Source: Lampropedia aestuarii (GTDB lineage: Bacteria > Pseudomonadota > Gammaproteobacteria > Burkholderiales > Burkholderiaceae_C). Taken from it: DNA of 64,000 nucleotides. Below the pieces are notes generated by a model. That model was not told the DNA's origin and did no database searches. It saw only the letters and a list, made by a program, of their open reading frames with translations. A program made the position numbers and the translations under genes. The stretch's first letter is position 1. Every line of letters begins with the position of its first letter. Shown here piece after piece: positions 46,188-55,585 of this stretch. The stretch covers positions 115,640 to 179,639 of the forward strand of contig NZ_SSWX01000004.1 in the NCBI RefSeq assembly GCF_004803635.1, written 5' to 3'.

Positions 46188-46502
46188 TCATTCACCCACG
46201 GCGATGCTGTTGTTTTGCATTGCCTCAACCGCTTGTGCATGCACTTGTGCACGAGATGCCTCACTGGCTTGTGGATTGACCACCACACGGTTATCTTTTG
46301 CGTCGCTGAACGTATTGTTGGCAATCGCTTGGCGCGCCTGGGCTTGGACGTCAGCGCGGTTGACTGCACCAGTGTTGGCATCAGAAAAATCACCAAACCT
46401 TGGCTGATCACCGGTCCAAGGCTGTGCTGCTTGGGCCGAGACACCGGCCAATGTGCTCATAGAAACTGCCACCACGGCCAAAATTTTATTAAACGATTTC
46501 AT
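46188..46502 (-). CDS. DUF4148 small secreted protein (first of three)
   Basis: 104 residues. MKSFNKILAVVAVSMSTLAG begins the signal peptide. The mature domain has SDANTGAVNRADVQAQARQA, IANNTFSDAKDNRVVVNPQA and AVEAMQNNSIAVGE. It is the upstream-most of three tandem paralogues on the minus strand. The leader (about 46505-46600) contains CACCACAC, GGTGCC and GGTGGTGG blocks that recur before the other two copies, so whole transcription units were duplicated, not only the coding parts. Confidence 0.85.
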   Translation of the reverse strand: MKSFNKILAVVAVSMSTLAGVSAQAAQPWTGDQPRFGDFSDANTGAVNRADVQAQARQAIANNTFSDAKDNRVVVNPQASEASRAQVHAQAVEAMQNNSIAVGE

Positions 46503-46805
46503 AGTATTACCTTTTAATGGCACCGCGATATAGCATCATCCACCACACAATAATCCGGTGCCTAAGTTGGTGGTGGTGGTTGGTATCGTTGATCGACAAC
46601 CAGAATTTACGGTCTCAAATAAATAGACAAATATCAAAACAACTTGAGTTGATCTCAGAATCAAAACAGTCAAACGAAGCCTTTCAACAGCCCCGCTCAA
46701 TCGGCAAGATGCAAGCGACCTGCGCAGAAAAGAGCGAGCATTGCGCATTCCATGGTTCCGAGAGGCCTTTGCCTGAAAAGTTCACCCCAATCACAAGCGT
46801 AATTG

Positions 46806-47123
46806 TCACGAATTCTCTAGGCGATCGCTCGCTTTATCCAGCCACAATTGCAAACTATTGATAATGTCGCGCTGACTGAAAGAACAGCTCTCCTCAGTAA
46901 ACAGCGCGCCTGCCTCCAAACGGTTGAGCAAATCCTGCAAGACCTGGTCAAACTGTGGCGGTAAACTCTGAAGCAGCGCCGTTTGCGCCCGCGCCCATTC
47001 ACTCAAATGGCTGGCACTGAGCTGACCCTGCCGAAGTTGGCTGAGCTGCTGTTGCATGGTTGCAATGGATTCTGCAGGGGCGAGGTGATGCGGTGCTTGA
47101 ACATGGGCATTGGGAAATAGCAT
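46806..47123 (-). CDS. Hypothetical helical protein
   Basis: About 105 residues from the ATG at 47123, which has AGGA about 6 bases upstream. No signal peptide or membrane segment. The sequence looks helical and partly coiled (ATMQQQLSQLRQGQLSASHL, then PQFDQVLQDLLNRLEAGALF). It ends LQLWLDKASDRLENS. No family was recognised. It stands alone between the DUF4148 genes and the TetR gene; codon use looks native. Confidence 0.6.
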   Translation of the reverse strand: MLFPNAHVQAPHHLAPAESIATMQQQLSQLRQGQLSASHLSEWARAQTALLQSLPPQFDQVLQDLLNRLEAGALFTEESCSFSQRDIINSLQLWLDKASDRLENS

Positions 47124-47156
47124 ACAAATTCCTGTAATGGGCGGCAAATCACACAA

Positions 47157-47533
47157 GTGTAGGGTCTTACTTCAGTGCGTCAATACAAGGGCTCTTTGCA
47201 GGCTTGAGTCGGTGGATCTAGACAAGGCTTTGCCAATCTAGCGCAACTGCTCATCCAGACTGGATCTGCTCAAACGCTTGATTGCCCATGCATTTCTTTG
47301 TAGGCGCTGTCCAAACCATTTGTGCTCGTTTGAGCACACTGCATTGCCTTGGGCAGGCTGCTTCGCTGCCATTTTCCGCCCATTGAGAGCAGTCTATGGC
47401 ATTCAAAAAATGCCTGGTTAGCCCATCCCATTACCGCGCGCATCCTAGCAACCAACGTTTTGCACAAGCTCACTAGGGCGAACCCCATGTAAAACCGCTT
47501 CGGAAAGGCTTGCCAAACCCATGCCAGGACATA
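47157..47533. other. Intergenic gap upstream of the TetR gene
   Basis: About 375 bases with no gene that can be supported and no recognised repeat. The operator of the TetR gene follows immediately. Confidence 0.35.
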
Positions 47534-47555
47534 AAATAGCACGATCGTTCTATTT
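47534..47555. promoter_or_regulatory. Palindromic TetR-type operator
   Basis: AAATAG and CTATTT flank the core CACGATCGTT. The 22-base palindrome has only one mismatched pair. It ends 10 bases before the tetR start codon, so self-repression is likely. The core GCACGATCGTT recurs before the acyl-CoA dehydrogenase gene starting at 63362. Confidence 0.78.
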
Positions 47556-47565
47556 AAAACAACCC

Positions 47566-48213
47566 ATGCTTGACCACGCCCCCGAGTCATCTGCTGTCGT
47601 GCCAGACAAAGTCAGCCTGCCCAATAAAAGGCAGCAAACCCGCCATGCCATCCTCAATGCCGCGATGCGTTTGGTTGCCCAAGTAGGCTTGGAAGGCCTC
47701 TCAATTGGTGGCTTGGCAGACGAGGCCGGCATGAGCAAATCGGGCGTTTTTGCGCACTTTGGTTCACGCGAGGAATTGCAAATTGCGGTAGTGGCGCACT
47801 ACCACCAAAACTTTCAAGACGAAGTGTTTTGGCCTGCATTGAAAGAGCCACGCGGCTTGCCACGCCTGGAGCGCATGGTGCGGCTGTGGATGCAGCGCAT
47901 CGCCTCAACCGCCGACTCGGGCATTTTCATCAGCGGCGCCGTCGACTTTGACGACCGCCCAGGCCCAGTGCGCGATGCACTCAAACAATCCGTGCGCACC
48001 TGGATGAGCGCAGTGCAACGCGCAGTCTCACAAAGCCAAGCGGAAGGGCAGTTGCGCCGTGATATTGAGGCCCAACAAATGGTATTTGAAATCCACGGCC
48101 TGATTCTGGTCTTGCATTACGACAAACGCTTTCTACAAAGTCCCAAAGCACATGCGTACGCAGAAGCCGCATTGCAACGCTTATTGGACGCCTACACCAC
48201 CAAAGCGCCCTAG
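47566..48213 (+). CDS. TetR family regulator of acyl-CoA metabolism
   Basis: About 215 residues. The N-terminal helix-turn-helix reads TRHAILNAAMRLVAQVGLEG, then LADEAGMSKSGVFAHFGSRE. The C-terminal domain (DFDDRPGPVRDALKQSVRTW) binds an unknown ligand, probably an acyl-CoA given the neighbours. The ATG at 47566 (MLDHAPESSAVV) was preferred to 47521 because the palindromic operator lies between them and would otherwise be coding. It leads into an acyl-CoA dehydrogenase gene 84 bp downstream. Confidence 0.88.
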   Translation: MLDHAPESSAVVPDKVSLPNKRQQTRHAILNAAMRLVAQVGLEGLSIGGLADEAGMSKSGVFAHFGSREELQIAVVAHYHQNFQDEVFWPALKEPRGLPRLERMVRLWMQRIASTADSGIFISGAVDFDDRPGPVRDALKQSVRTWMSAVQRAVSQSQAEGQLRRDIEAQQMVFEIHGLILVLHYDKRFLQSPKAHAYAEAALQRLLDAYTTKAP

Positions 48214-48297
48214 GCGCTGGGATAGCCAATTTCGCCTTTGACCGCTAACTGACCAACAAACTGCCTTGGCAGCCATATAACCACCTAGGAGACGCAC

Positions 48298-50097
48298 ATG
48301 CCATTGACATACAGCCCGCCCATTCGTGATATGCAGTTTGTTTTGCACGAATGGCTGGGAGTGACCAAGCACTTGCAGCAGTTGCCACGCTATGCCGAAT
48401 TTGACCAAGACACCTTCAATGCGGTGCTCGAAGAGGCGGGCAAATTTGCCTCTGAGGTGCTCGCGCCCACCAATAGCGTCGGTGATCTGCAAGGCTGCCA
48501 ACTCGACCGCACCAACCACAGTGTCACAACTCCAGATGGCTTCAAGGAGGCCTATGCGCAGTATGTCGAAGCAGGCTGGCCTGCGCTGGCCTGCGAGCCG
48601 GAATACGGCGGCCAAGGCCTGCCATTTGTGATCAACCAGTGCGTGTTTGAGATGCTCAACAGCGCCAACCAGGCCTGGACCATGTACCCCGGCCTGTCGC
48701 ACGGTGCGTATGAGGCCTTGCACGCCCATGGCAGCGACAGCCTCAAAGCCTTGTACTTGCCCAAGCTCACCAGTGGCCAGTGGACTGGCACGATGTGCCT
48801 GACCGAGCCGCATTGCGGCACCGACCTGGGCCTGCTGCGCACCAAGGCCGAGCCGCAAGCCGATGGCAGTTACGCGCTCACTGGCAACAAAATTTTCATC
48901 AGCGCCGGCGAGCACGACATGGCTGAGAACATCGTCCATCTGGTGCTGGCACGCTTGCCCGATGCGCCAGCTGGCAGCAAAGGCATCAGCCTGTTCGTGG
49001 TCTCCAAGTTCAAGCTCGATGCGAATGGCGAGCTGGGCGAGCGCAACCCGATATTCTGCACCGGCCTGGAGCATAAAATGGGCATCCACGGCAATGCCAC
49101 CGCCCAGCTGACGTTGGACGGCGCAATCGGCCACCTGGTCGGTGAGCCGCACAAAGGCCTGATGGCCATGTTTGTGATGATGAACGGGGCCCGCCTCGGC
49201 GTTGGCAACCAGTCGCTGGGCTTGACTGAGATAGCCTTCCAAAACGCCTTGGCCTATGCCAAGGAGCGCCTGCAAATGCGCAGCCTGTCAGGCCCCAAAG
49301 CGCCTGAGCTGCCAGCCGATCCGATCATTGTCCACCCCGATGTGCGCCACCAGTTGATGAGCGCCAAAGCCTATGCCGAGGGCGGTCGCATGCTGGGCAG
49401 CTACTGCGGTCTGCTGCTGGACCAAGCGCACCACAGCGCCGATGCGGAACAACGCCAACAAGCCCTGTCACAACTGGCGTTATTGACCCCGGTAGTCAAA
49501 GCCTTTTTGACCGATAACGGCTTGAGTGCCACGATCGGCTGCCAACAAGTCTTTGGAGGCCACGGCTATATCCAGGAAACCGGTATGGAGCAACTGGTGC
49601 GCGATGCCCGCATCAACCTGATTTACGAAGGCACAAACGCCGTACAAGCGCTGGATTTGCTGGGCCGCAAGGTCCTGGGCGACCAGGGCAAGGCCTTGAC
49701 CGCGTTTGGCAAACAAATTGGCGCCTGGGGCAAGGAGCACAGCCAGGAGCCCAAGCTGATCGAGTTCCTGCTGCCGCTGCAAAACCTGGGCGAGCGCCTG
49801 ACCGAGCTGACCCAGGCACTGGGGGGCAAAGCCATGCGCAACCCCGACGAAGTGGGCGTTGCCGCCGTCGACTACCTGCGCATCGTTGGCCACCTGACGT
49901 TTGGCTGGCTGTGGGCGCAGGCTGCACAAGTGGCGCTTGCCGCAATCGCCGATGGCAAGACCGACCCGATCTACCCGGCCAAACTGGAGACCGCGAAATT
50001 CTATTTCACGCGCCTGATGCCCGAGGTCGAAACCGCCTTCAAACGCCTGCAAGCCAACGCCAATACGGTGCTGAAAACCAGCCACGCTCTGGCCTAA
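48298..50097 (+). CDS. Acyl-CoA dehydrogenase (about 600-residue type)
   Basis: 599 residues. A FAD enzyme that makes the 2,3-double bond in acyl-CoA at the start of beta-oxidation. Substrate/FAD motifs: TGTMCLTEPHCGTDLGLLRT, NKIFISAGEHDMAENIVHLV and the middle-domain KMGIHGNATAQLTLDG. The catalytic glutamate is in NLIYEGTNAVQALDLLGRKV (about residue 446). The long form with an N-terminal lead (YSPPIRDMQFVLHEWLG) and extra C-terminal helices is typical of Burkholderiales. A GGAG ribosome site precedes it. It is paralogous to the enzyme at 61530. Confidence 0.93.
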   Translation: MPLTYSPPIRDMQFVLHEWLGVTKHLQQLPRYAEFDQDTFNAVLEEAGKFASEVLAPTNSVGDLQGCQLDRTNHSVTTPDGFKEAYAQYVEAGWPALACEPEYGGQGLPFVINQCVFEMLNSANQAWTMYPGLSHGAYEALHAHGSDSLKALYLPKLTSGQWTGTMCLTEPHCGTDLGLLRTKAEPQADGSYALTGNKIFISAGEHDMAENIVHLVLARLPDAPAGSKGISLFVVSKFKLDANGELGERNPIFCTGLEHKMGIHGNATAQLTLDGAIGHLVGEPHKGLMAMFVMMNGARLGVGNQSLGLTEIAFQNALAYAKERLQMRSLSGPKAPELPADPIIVHPDVRHQLMSAKAYAEGGRMLGSYCGLLLDQAHHSADAEQRQQALSQLALLTPVVKAFLTDNGLSATIGCQQVFGGHGYIQETGMEQLVRDARINLIYEGTNAVQALDLLGRKVLGDQGKALTAFGKQIGAWGKEHSQEPKLIEFLLPLQNLGERLTELTQALGGKAMRNPDEVGVAAVDYLRIVGHLTFGWLWAQAAQVALAAIADGKTDPIYPAKLETAKFYFTRLMPEVETAFKRLQANANTVLKTSHALA

Positions 50098-50271
50098 GCC
50101 TTGCTAAAGCGGCTGCACGCAACACCAGCGGCAGTCGCCGATGTGCCAATCCAGCACCCAGTGCTGGCCTATGCTGGGTGGTGCACCGCGCCGCTATTGC
50201 GCAGCTGACTGGGCCAGCACCGCTTTGCGCCACTGGCTGCCCCCGCCACCCTTTTATCGGAATCGACACGC

Positions 50272-51102
50272 ATGACTGCTTCCGTGCACTCTTTTGATGA
50301 CGCTATCGCCTTGAGCCGCGACGAGCTCGGCAACTTCCATGGCCGCACCACCCCCGCCTACCGCAATATGATCGGGCCGTTTGGTGGTATTACTGCCGCC
50401 GTCTTACTCAATGCCGTGCTGCAACACCCAGAGCGCTTGGGCGAGCCCACGGCCCTGACGGTCAACTACGCCGGCGCTGTGCCCGATGGGCCATTTCGCA
50501 TCGTCGCCAAGCCGGTGCGCACCAACCGCTCCAGCCAACACTGGATCGTCGAGCAATGGGTGCTGGAAGACGGCCAGGAGTGCATTGCCACCACCGCCAC
50601 GGTGCTGACCACGGCGCGCAAAGCCACCTGGGCAGGCTCGGACATTCCAGCCCCACTAACAGGTGGGCCGGCCGCGGGCATCACACCGCTGCGCTTTGCC
50701 GGCGTGCCGCCATGGTTTGAGCAATTTGACATGATTCCGCTCACCGGCGCTATTCCTTCGCAATGGGATGGCCAGGAACACAGTGACAGCACCTCTCGCC
50801 TGTGGGTGCGCCATGCGGCGCCGCGCGCATTGGACTACTGCAGCCTGACCGCTGCCTGTGACGTGTTTTATCCACGCATCTGGCTCAAACGCGCCTTGCG
50901 AGTGCCAGCGGGCACGGTGTCCATGACGATTTACTTCCATGCCAATCAAGCCATGCTCGACAGCACAGGCACAGGCTACCTGCTGGCACAGGCCAAAGGC
51001 CAGGAATTCCGCGACAACTACGCCGACCAAAGCGGCCAAATCTGGAGCCAGGACGGCAGCGTCTTGGCCACCACCCACCAACTGGCCTACTTCAAAGAGT
51101 AG
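50272..51102 (+). CDS. Acyl-CoA thioesterase family protein (double hotdog)
   Basis: 276 residues. The N-terminal hotdog starts NMIGPFGGITAAVLLNAVLQ and continues LTVNYAGAVPDGPFRIVAKP and RTNRSSQHWIVEQWVLEDGQ. The C-terminal half has RALDYCSLTAACDVFYPRIW and VSMTIYFHANQAML. This is the TesB-like, acyl-CoA thioesterase 2 layout (PF13622), which hydrolyses acyl-CoA to free acid and CoA. It lies between the acyl-CoA dehydrogenase (174 bp upstream) and an enoyl-CoA hydratase (31 bp downstream), so it belongs to one catabolic operon. Substrate length is unknown. Confidence 0.85.
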   Translation: MTASVHSFDDAIALSRDELGNFHGRTTPAYRNMIGPFGGITAAVLLNAVLQHPERLGEPTALTVNYAGAVPDGPFRIVAKPVRTNRSSQHWIVEQWVLEDGQECIATTATVLTTARKATWAGSDIPAPLTGGPAAGITPLRFAGVPPWFEQFDMIPLTGAIPSQWDGQEHSDSTSRLWVRHAAPRALDYCSLTAACDVFYPRIWLKRALRVPAGTVSMTIYFHANQAMLDSTGTGYLLAQAKGQEFRDNYADQSGQIWSQDGSVLATTHQLAYFKE

Positions 51103-51133
51103 TCGTCCCCTATTTGCTCAACAAGGAACCCCC

Positions 51134-51928
51134 ATGCGCTCGAGTTACCCAGAAGTGGAAGGCGTTTTAGCCCATGTAGACAAAGGCATTCTGACCCTCA
51201 CTTTGAACCGTGTGGAAAAGAAAAACGCCTTCACCCAAACCATGTATGGCGCAATGGCCGATGCGCTGGCCCAAGCCAGTACGGATAGCGCTGTGCGTGT
51301 GGTCGTGATTCAAGGCGATGCGAACGTGTTCAGCGCAGGCAATGACATTGCCGACTTCCAAACACCCAGCAAGGTCTCACAGGACAAGCCGGTATTTCGC
51401 TTCATGGAGGAAATCGCCCGCTTCCCCAAACCGGTACTGGCTGCCGTCTGCGGCCCCGCTGTAGGTATTGGCACAACCTTGTTGCTGCACTGCGATCTGG
51501 TCTATGCGGGCGACAACGCCGCATTCTCGCTGCCGTTTGTGAATCTGGGCCTGTGCCCAGAAGCTGGCTCATCCCTGCTGCTGCCCAAACTCCTGGGCCA
51601 CCAACGCGCCAGCGAAGCACTGCTGCTGGGCGAGCCGTTTTTTGCCGAGGCCGCGCTGGACATGGGCCTGGTCAACCGCATCGTGCCCCCCACTGAGGCC
51701 AACGACCATGTGCAAGCCCAAGCCACCAAGCTGGCTGCCAAACCTTTGGCATCGCTGATCGCTACCAAGCGTTTGCTTAAGCAAGACAGCCAGGCTGCGG
51801 TGATTGCGCGCATCCGCGAAGAAGCCCTGATTTTTGGCGAGATGCTCCAAGGCCCAGCCGCCCAGGAAGCGTTTGCGGCCTTTATGGAAAAGCGCAAGCC
51901 CGATTTTTCTAAGCTGGCTGCGCAATAA
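51134..51928 (+). CDS. Enoyl-CoA hydratase/isomerase
   Basis: 264 residues of the crotonase family. The CoA-binding and oxyanion-hole motifs are visible: GDANVFSAGNDIADFQTP near residues 63-80 and PVLAAVCGPAVGIGTTLLLH near 100-119. The stretch LPFVNLGLCPEAGSSLLLPK supplies a glutamate at the usual catalytic place. It hydrates or isomerises 2-enoyl-CoA in beta-oxidation. The ATG at 51134 has AGGA upstream; the frame is open for 65 codons before, but that part overlaps the thioesterase gene and is not family-like. Last gene of the tetR run. Confidence 0.92.
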   Translation: MRSSYPEVEGVLAHVDKGILTLTLNRVEKKNAFTQTMYGAMADALAQASTDSAVRVVVIQGDANVFSAGNDIADFQTPSKVSQDKPVFRFMEEIARFPKPVLAAVCGPAVGIGTTLLLHCDLVYAGDNAAFSLPFVNLGLCPEAGSSLLLPKLLGHQRASEALLLGEPFFAEAALDMGLVNRIVPPTEANDHVQAQATKLAAKPLASLIATKRLLKQDSQAAVIARIREEALIFGEMLQGPAAQEAFAAFMEKRKPDFSKLAAQ

Positions 51929-51949
51929 GCAGGGCTTGGGACGGCCGTC

Positions 51950-52798
51950 TCACAGCGGCCAGGGCTGCTGGCTGATCTCGTCAATGAGTTGGAGCAATTG
52001 CTGGCCCGCATGCTCCACCAGCAACTGGCCTTTGTCGGCCGTTGCAGCCCTCGCATTGCCAGCTGCGCCTTGCGGGTTATAGTCCTGCATCATCCAGCCC
52101 ATTTTGGCGCTCTTGCCGTTGCCCAGCAGCGCAAACTGGGCGGCGCGCTGCTCAGACATCGAGCGAAAATCCTGCGCATACTCCATGGCCACCAACTCAG
52201 GGGACAGATAGCGCATGATGGCCGTTTCATCTTCACCTGCATGCACGCCAAACCGGTCTTCGTGGGCATTGGACAAAGCCGCAATCTCGGCACTGCGCGG
52301 CAAATTAAACCAGCTGCTGCCATAGGTCAACAAGCCGTGCTGCTGACGCAATTGGCGCGCCACCATGTCCATCACACTGACATTGCCGCCATGGCTGTTG
52401 AACAGCAATACGCGGCGCACGCCGCTGGCGGCAATGCCTGCACCAATGTCATTCCACAGCGCCAGCACGGTGCTGGCCGACAAACTCAAGGTGCCGGCAA
52501 AACTGGTATGTTCAGGGCTAAAACCAATGCTTTGTGTGGGCAGCACCAATAGCGGCGGGCGCACTGCAGCCGCTTGTGCCTGCCACTGCGTATGCATGGC
52601 GTCGATGATGCCGTCGGTGATCGCCGTATCCACGCACAGCGGCAAATGCGGCCCGTGCTGCTCGGTGGCACCCAGCGGCAACACCGCCACTGTACGTTGC
52701 AGTAAATCTGAGCCAGCACGCGCTTGAAAATCGCGTGTACTCAAGGCCTCCCAACGCCAATGGGGCCAAGCAGTCATAGAAGAGACGGGATCGGTCAT
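51950..52798 (-). CDS. Creatininase family amidohydrolase
   Basis: 282 residues. The metal-binding motifs of the creatininase fold are present: VLPLGATEQHGPHLPLCVDT (near residues 40-60), LLFNSHGGNVSVMDMVARQL and HAGEDETAIMRYL. Relatives hydrolyse creatinine or cyclic amides, or act in cofactor pathways such as mycofactocin, so the substrate is open. The protein is a little longer than creatininase. It is convergent with the enoyl-CoA hydratase gene (21 bp) and has no partner genes. Confidence 0.88.
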   Translation of the reverse strand: MTDPVSSMTAWPHWRWEALSTRDFQARAGSDLLQRTVAVLPLGATEQHGPHLPLCVDTAITDGIIDAMHTQWQAQAAAVRPPLLVLPTQSIGFSPEHTSFAGTLSLSASTVLALWNDIGAGIAASGVRRVLLFNSHGGNVSVMDMVARQLRQQHGLLTYGSSWFNLPRSAEIAALSNAHEDRFGVHAGEDETAIMRYLSPELVAMEYAQDFRSMSEQRAAQFALLGNGKSAKMGWMMQDYNPQGAAGNARAATADKGQLLVEHAGQQLLQLIDEISQQPWPL

Positions 52799-53122
52799 GC
52801 CTGTATTATGCAGGCCTGCTGCCAGTGCTGCACAACCATCAATCCATCACTTGCAATAACGCACGCTGCCACAAGGGCACTGCAGTGTTGCAGGAACCTA
52901 TTGCACATCAATCTCTCATAATCGCTGCTGCCCAGGCAGCCGCCGCTTGAGCGCAGATGCGCAGATTGCACACGATTGACCTGTGCATGCGCAGTGCCCA
53001 ACGCAAGCCGGCAGCAAGGCCCTGCTTCCCCCTTTTCTACCGCCCTCAAGCACGAGAGGCGACACAGTCCGAAACGCTCAAGTTCAGCCTAAGCACGTGA
53101 CTGTTTTTTGGACCGTTTGACT
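52799..53122. other. Divergent intergenic gap before the DsbD-type gene
   Basis: About 320 bases; nothing recognisable beyond the space needed for two divergent promoters. Confidence 0.35.
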
Positions 53123-55585
53123 ATGTTCACTGCAGTGAATCGCCCACACACCGCCAGTCTGCCGCAGCGCGCCATGCGCCTCGGGCAAGCCATCTTCGCA
53201 CATTGGGTCCCTCTGCTACTCTTATTGGTTGTGCTGTGTGGGCCAATCGCAGCCTCGCCCGCTTGGGCACAAGGCCTGTTCTCCAACGCCGGCAACTCCA
53301 GCAGCATCGGCCATAGCGAGCGCAGCGTCGTGCAAACGCCGCAAGTGCGTGCGGAATTGGTGGCGCTGGCTCCTGATGGCATCCATGCCGGTGACACCAT
53401 CTATCTGGGCTTATTGCTAGAGCATGCCGATGGCTGGCATACCTATTGGAAAAATCCGGGCGACTCTGGCCTGCCCACCGAGCTGCAATGGCAACTGCCA
53501 GACGGCTGGCTCGCCAGTGACATTCAATGGCCAACCCCATTGAAGCTGCGTATTGGCCAATTGGCCAATTATGGCTACGAAGGCCTGCGCTTGTTGCCAG
53601 TGGCGGTGACGATTCCTGCCGACTGGGCGCCTGCGCCTTCTGGCAATCCGTTCGCACAATCGAATGAAGTGACAATCGGATTGCAAGCCAACTGGCTGGT
53701 CTGCAAGCTCGAATGCATTCCAGAATTTGGCGACTTTTTACTGACGCTGCCCGTTGAACTGTCTACGGCCTTGCAAACACCCGCCTTCCAAAATGCTTGG
53801 TTGGACCGCCCTGTGCTGATTGCCCAAGCGGGTACAGGCAGCTACGCCGCGGCCCAGGGCGACCAGCTCACTGTGCGCCTTGAAGGCTTGCCCAATGTAC
53901 TGCACGGGCAAGAGCTGGAGTTGTTTGTCGACACACCAGCCGTGCTGCAACACGGCGCACGCGCCAAACAGGATTGGCAGCAGCGCTGGGAAGATGGCGC
54001 CTGGATTGCCCAGGCGCCCCTCTCTGCCGACCGCAGCGCCAGTCCAAGCGACCAGCGCTTGAATGTGCTTGTCACACGCCTCTCGCAAAGCGAAGGCGGC
54101 ACCTGGGACCCTGCTGCGCCACACCAGCGCAGCAGCGCAGGCCTGACGCCGGAGCACAATGTGCCCGCAGTGGACGAGGCCATCGGCTGGGAGCTGGTGG
54201 TGCCAATCACCACCGGCTGGACTGGCGCAACACAAGCCCAGCCTAGCCCGGCTTTGCTGCAAGCGCTGACTGAGAATGCCCAAGCCCATGCCGCTCAGAG
54301 CGCAGACGCTGCGGGAGCAGCCAGCGCCCCCATGGCCAGCGACTGGAGCTGGCGGGAATGGGGCTGGATGCTGCTGTTTGCCTTTGTGGGCGGACTGATT
54401 CTGAACCTGATGCCTTGCGTGTTCCCGATTTTGGCCATCAAAGCCTTGTCGATCGCCCAGCACAGCCACCGGCCAGCGCAACGCCAGCGCAGTGCCTGGG
54501 CCTATGGCGCAGGCGTCGTGCTGTCGTTTGCAGCGCTGGGCGCAGCCGTATTGGTGCTGCGCGGTCTGGGTACCCAGCTGGGCTGGGGGTTTCAGCTGCA
54601 GTCGCCATGGTTTGTCGCCGCCATGGCCTTGCTGTTCAGCGTGATGGGCTTGGCCCTGGCCGGTCTGGTGCAATTTGGCGTGTGGCTGCCCCAGCGCCTG
54701 CGCCATGGCGGCCAAGGTGAGGGCAGCTCGGCAGCTTTTGGCTCCGGGGTGCTGGCGGCACTGGTCGCCTCGCCCTGCACCGGTCCGTTCATGGGCGCAG
54801 CCTTGGGTGCAGCTTTGGGCTTTCCGTTTGCCGCGGCCATCAGCATTTTTGTCATCATGGGTATGGGCATGGCCTTGCCGATGATGGCCTTGGTGTGGTT
54901 CCCACAGCTGATCAATCGCCTGCCCAGACCTGGTGCCTGGATGGACACCTTCCGCCTGGCCATGGCCTTCCCGATGTTTGCCACCGTGGTCTGGCTGCTA
55001 TGGGTGTTGGCCCACCAAGTCGGCATCAATGGCGTGTTTGCCTGGTTGGCGGTGCTGTGGGCGCTGAGCTTCATTTGCTGGCTGCTCGGCAAACGCCCGG
55101 CCAGCACGCGTGCCTGGACCTTGCATGCGGTTTGGTGGCTGGCACTGGCTCTGCCGCTGAGTGTGGGCTTCTGGAGCGGGCGCTTTTTTGTCGAGGCGAT
55201 CACCAACCCACCGGCGGCGCTGGAGCAAGCCAGCAGCCAGCAAGACCTGTGGCAGCCCTGGAGTGCCCAGGCCCAAACGCAAAGTCTGGCCGCCAAACGC
55301 CCCGTGTTTGTGGACTTCACCGCGTCCTGGTGCATCACCTGCCAATACAACAAAGCCACCACCTTGGCTGATGCCGAGGTATTGGCCGATTTTGCAGCCG
55401 CCGATGTGCAATTGCTGCGCGCCGACTGGACTCGTCAAAACCCCGAGATCACGCAAGCCTTGACCGCACTGGGGCGCTCTGGCGTGCCGACCTATGCCTT
55501 GCATGTGCCCGGACAAGAGCCAGTGGTGATGACCGAAATTCTCGACAAAGCCCAGCTGCGCGAGCTGCTGCAAAAGCTACGCTAA
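53123..55585 (+). CDS. DsbD/ScsB-type thiol:disulfide interchange protein
   Basis: About 820 residues. A signal/anchor segment (WVPLLLLLVVLCGPIAASPA) is followed by a periplasmic domain with the Cys pair in LVCKLECIPEFGDF. The membrane domain of about eight helices has the electron-carrying cysteines in LMPCVFPILAIK (about residue 432) and ASPCTGPFMGAALG (about 550). A C-terminal thioredoxin domain carries WCITC (about 735). DsbD-type proteins pass electrons from cytoplasmic thioredoxin to periplasmic partners. The long N-terminal domain points to the ScsB/DipZ branch, often tied to copper tolerance. The ATG at 53123 is favoured over TTG at 53108. It overlaps the convergent LysR gene by 4 bp. 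Confidence 0.88.
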   Translation: MFTAVNRPHTASLPQRAMRLGQAIFAHWVPLLLLLVVLCGPIAASPAWAQGLFSNAGNSSSIGHSERSVVQTPQVRAELVALAPDGIHAGDTIYLGLLLEHADGWHTYWKNPGDSGLPTELQWQLPDGWLASDIQWPTPLKLRIGQLANYGYEGLRLLPVAVTIPADWAPAPSGNPFAQSNEVTIGLQANWLVCKLECIPEFGDFLLTLPVELSTALQTPAFQNAWLDRPVLIAQAGTGSYAAAQGDQLTVRLEGLPNVLHGQELELFVDTPAVLQHGARAKQDWQQRWEDGAWIAQAPLSADRSASPSDQRLNVLVTRLSQSEGGTWDPAAPHQRSSAGLTPEHNVPAVDEAIGWELVVPITTGWTGATQAQPSPALLQALTENAQAHAAQSADAAGAASAPMASDWSWREWGWMLLFAFVGGLILNLMPCVFPILAIKALSIAQHSHRPAQRQRSAWAYGAGVVLSFAALGAAVLVLRGLGTQLGWGFQLQSPWFVAAMALLFSVMGLALAGLVQFGVWLPQRLRHGGQGEGSSAAFGSGVLAALVASPCTGPFMGAALGAALGFPFAAAISIFVIMGMGMALPMMALVWFPQLINRLPRPGAWMDTFRLAMAFPMFATVVWLLWVLAHQVGINGVFAWLAVLWALSFICWLLGKRPASTRAWTLHAVWWLALALPLSVGFWSGRFFVEAITNPPAALEQASSQQDLWQPWSAQAQTQSLAAKRPVFVDFTASWCITCQYNKATTLADAEVLADFAAADVQLLRADWTRQNPEITQALTALGRSGVPTYALHVPGQEPVVMTEILDKAQLRELLQKLR

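Noticed and set aside
50939..51133. Longer N-terminus for the enoyl-CoA hydratase
   Set aside because: The frame is open but overlaps the thioesterase gene out of frame, and the residues are not crotonase-like. AGGA marks the ATG at 51134.
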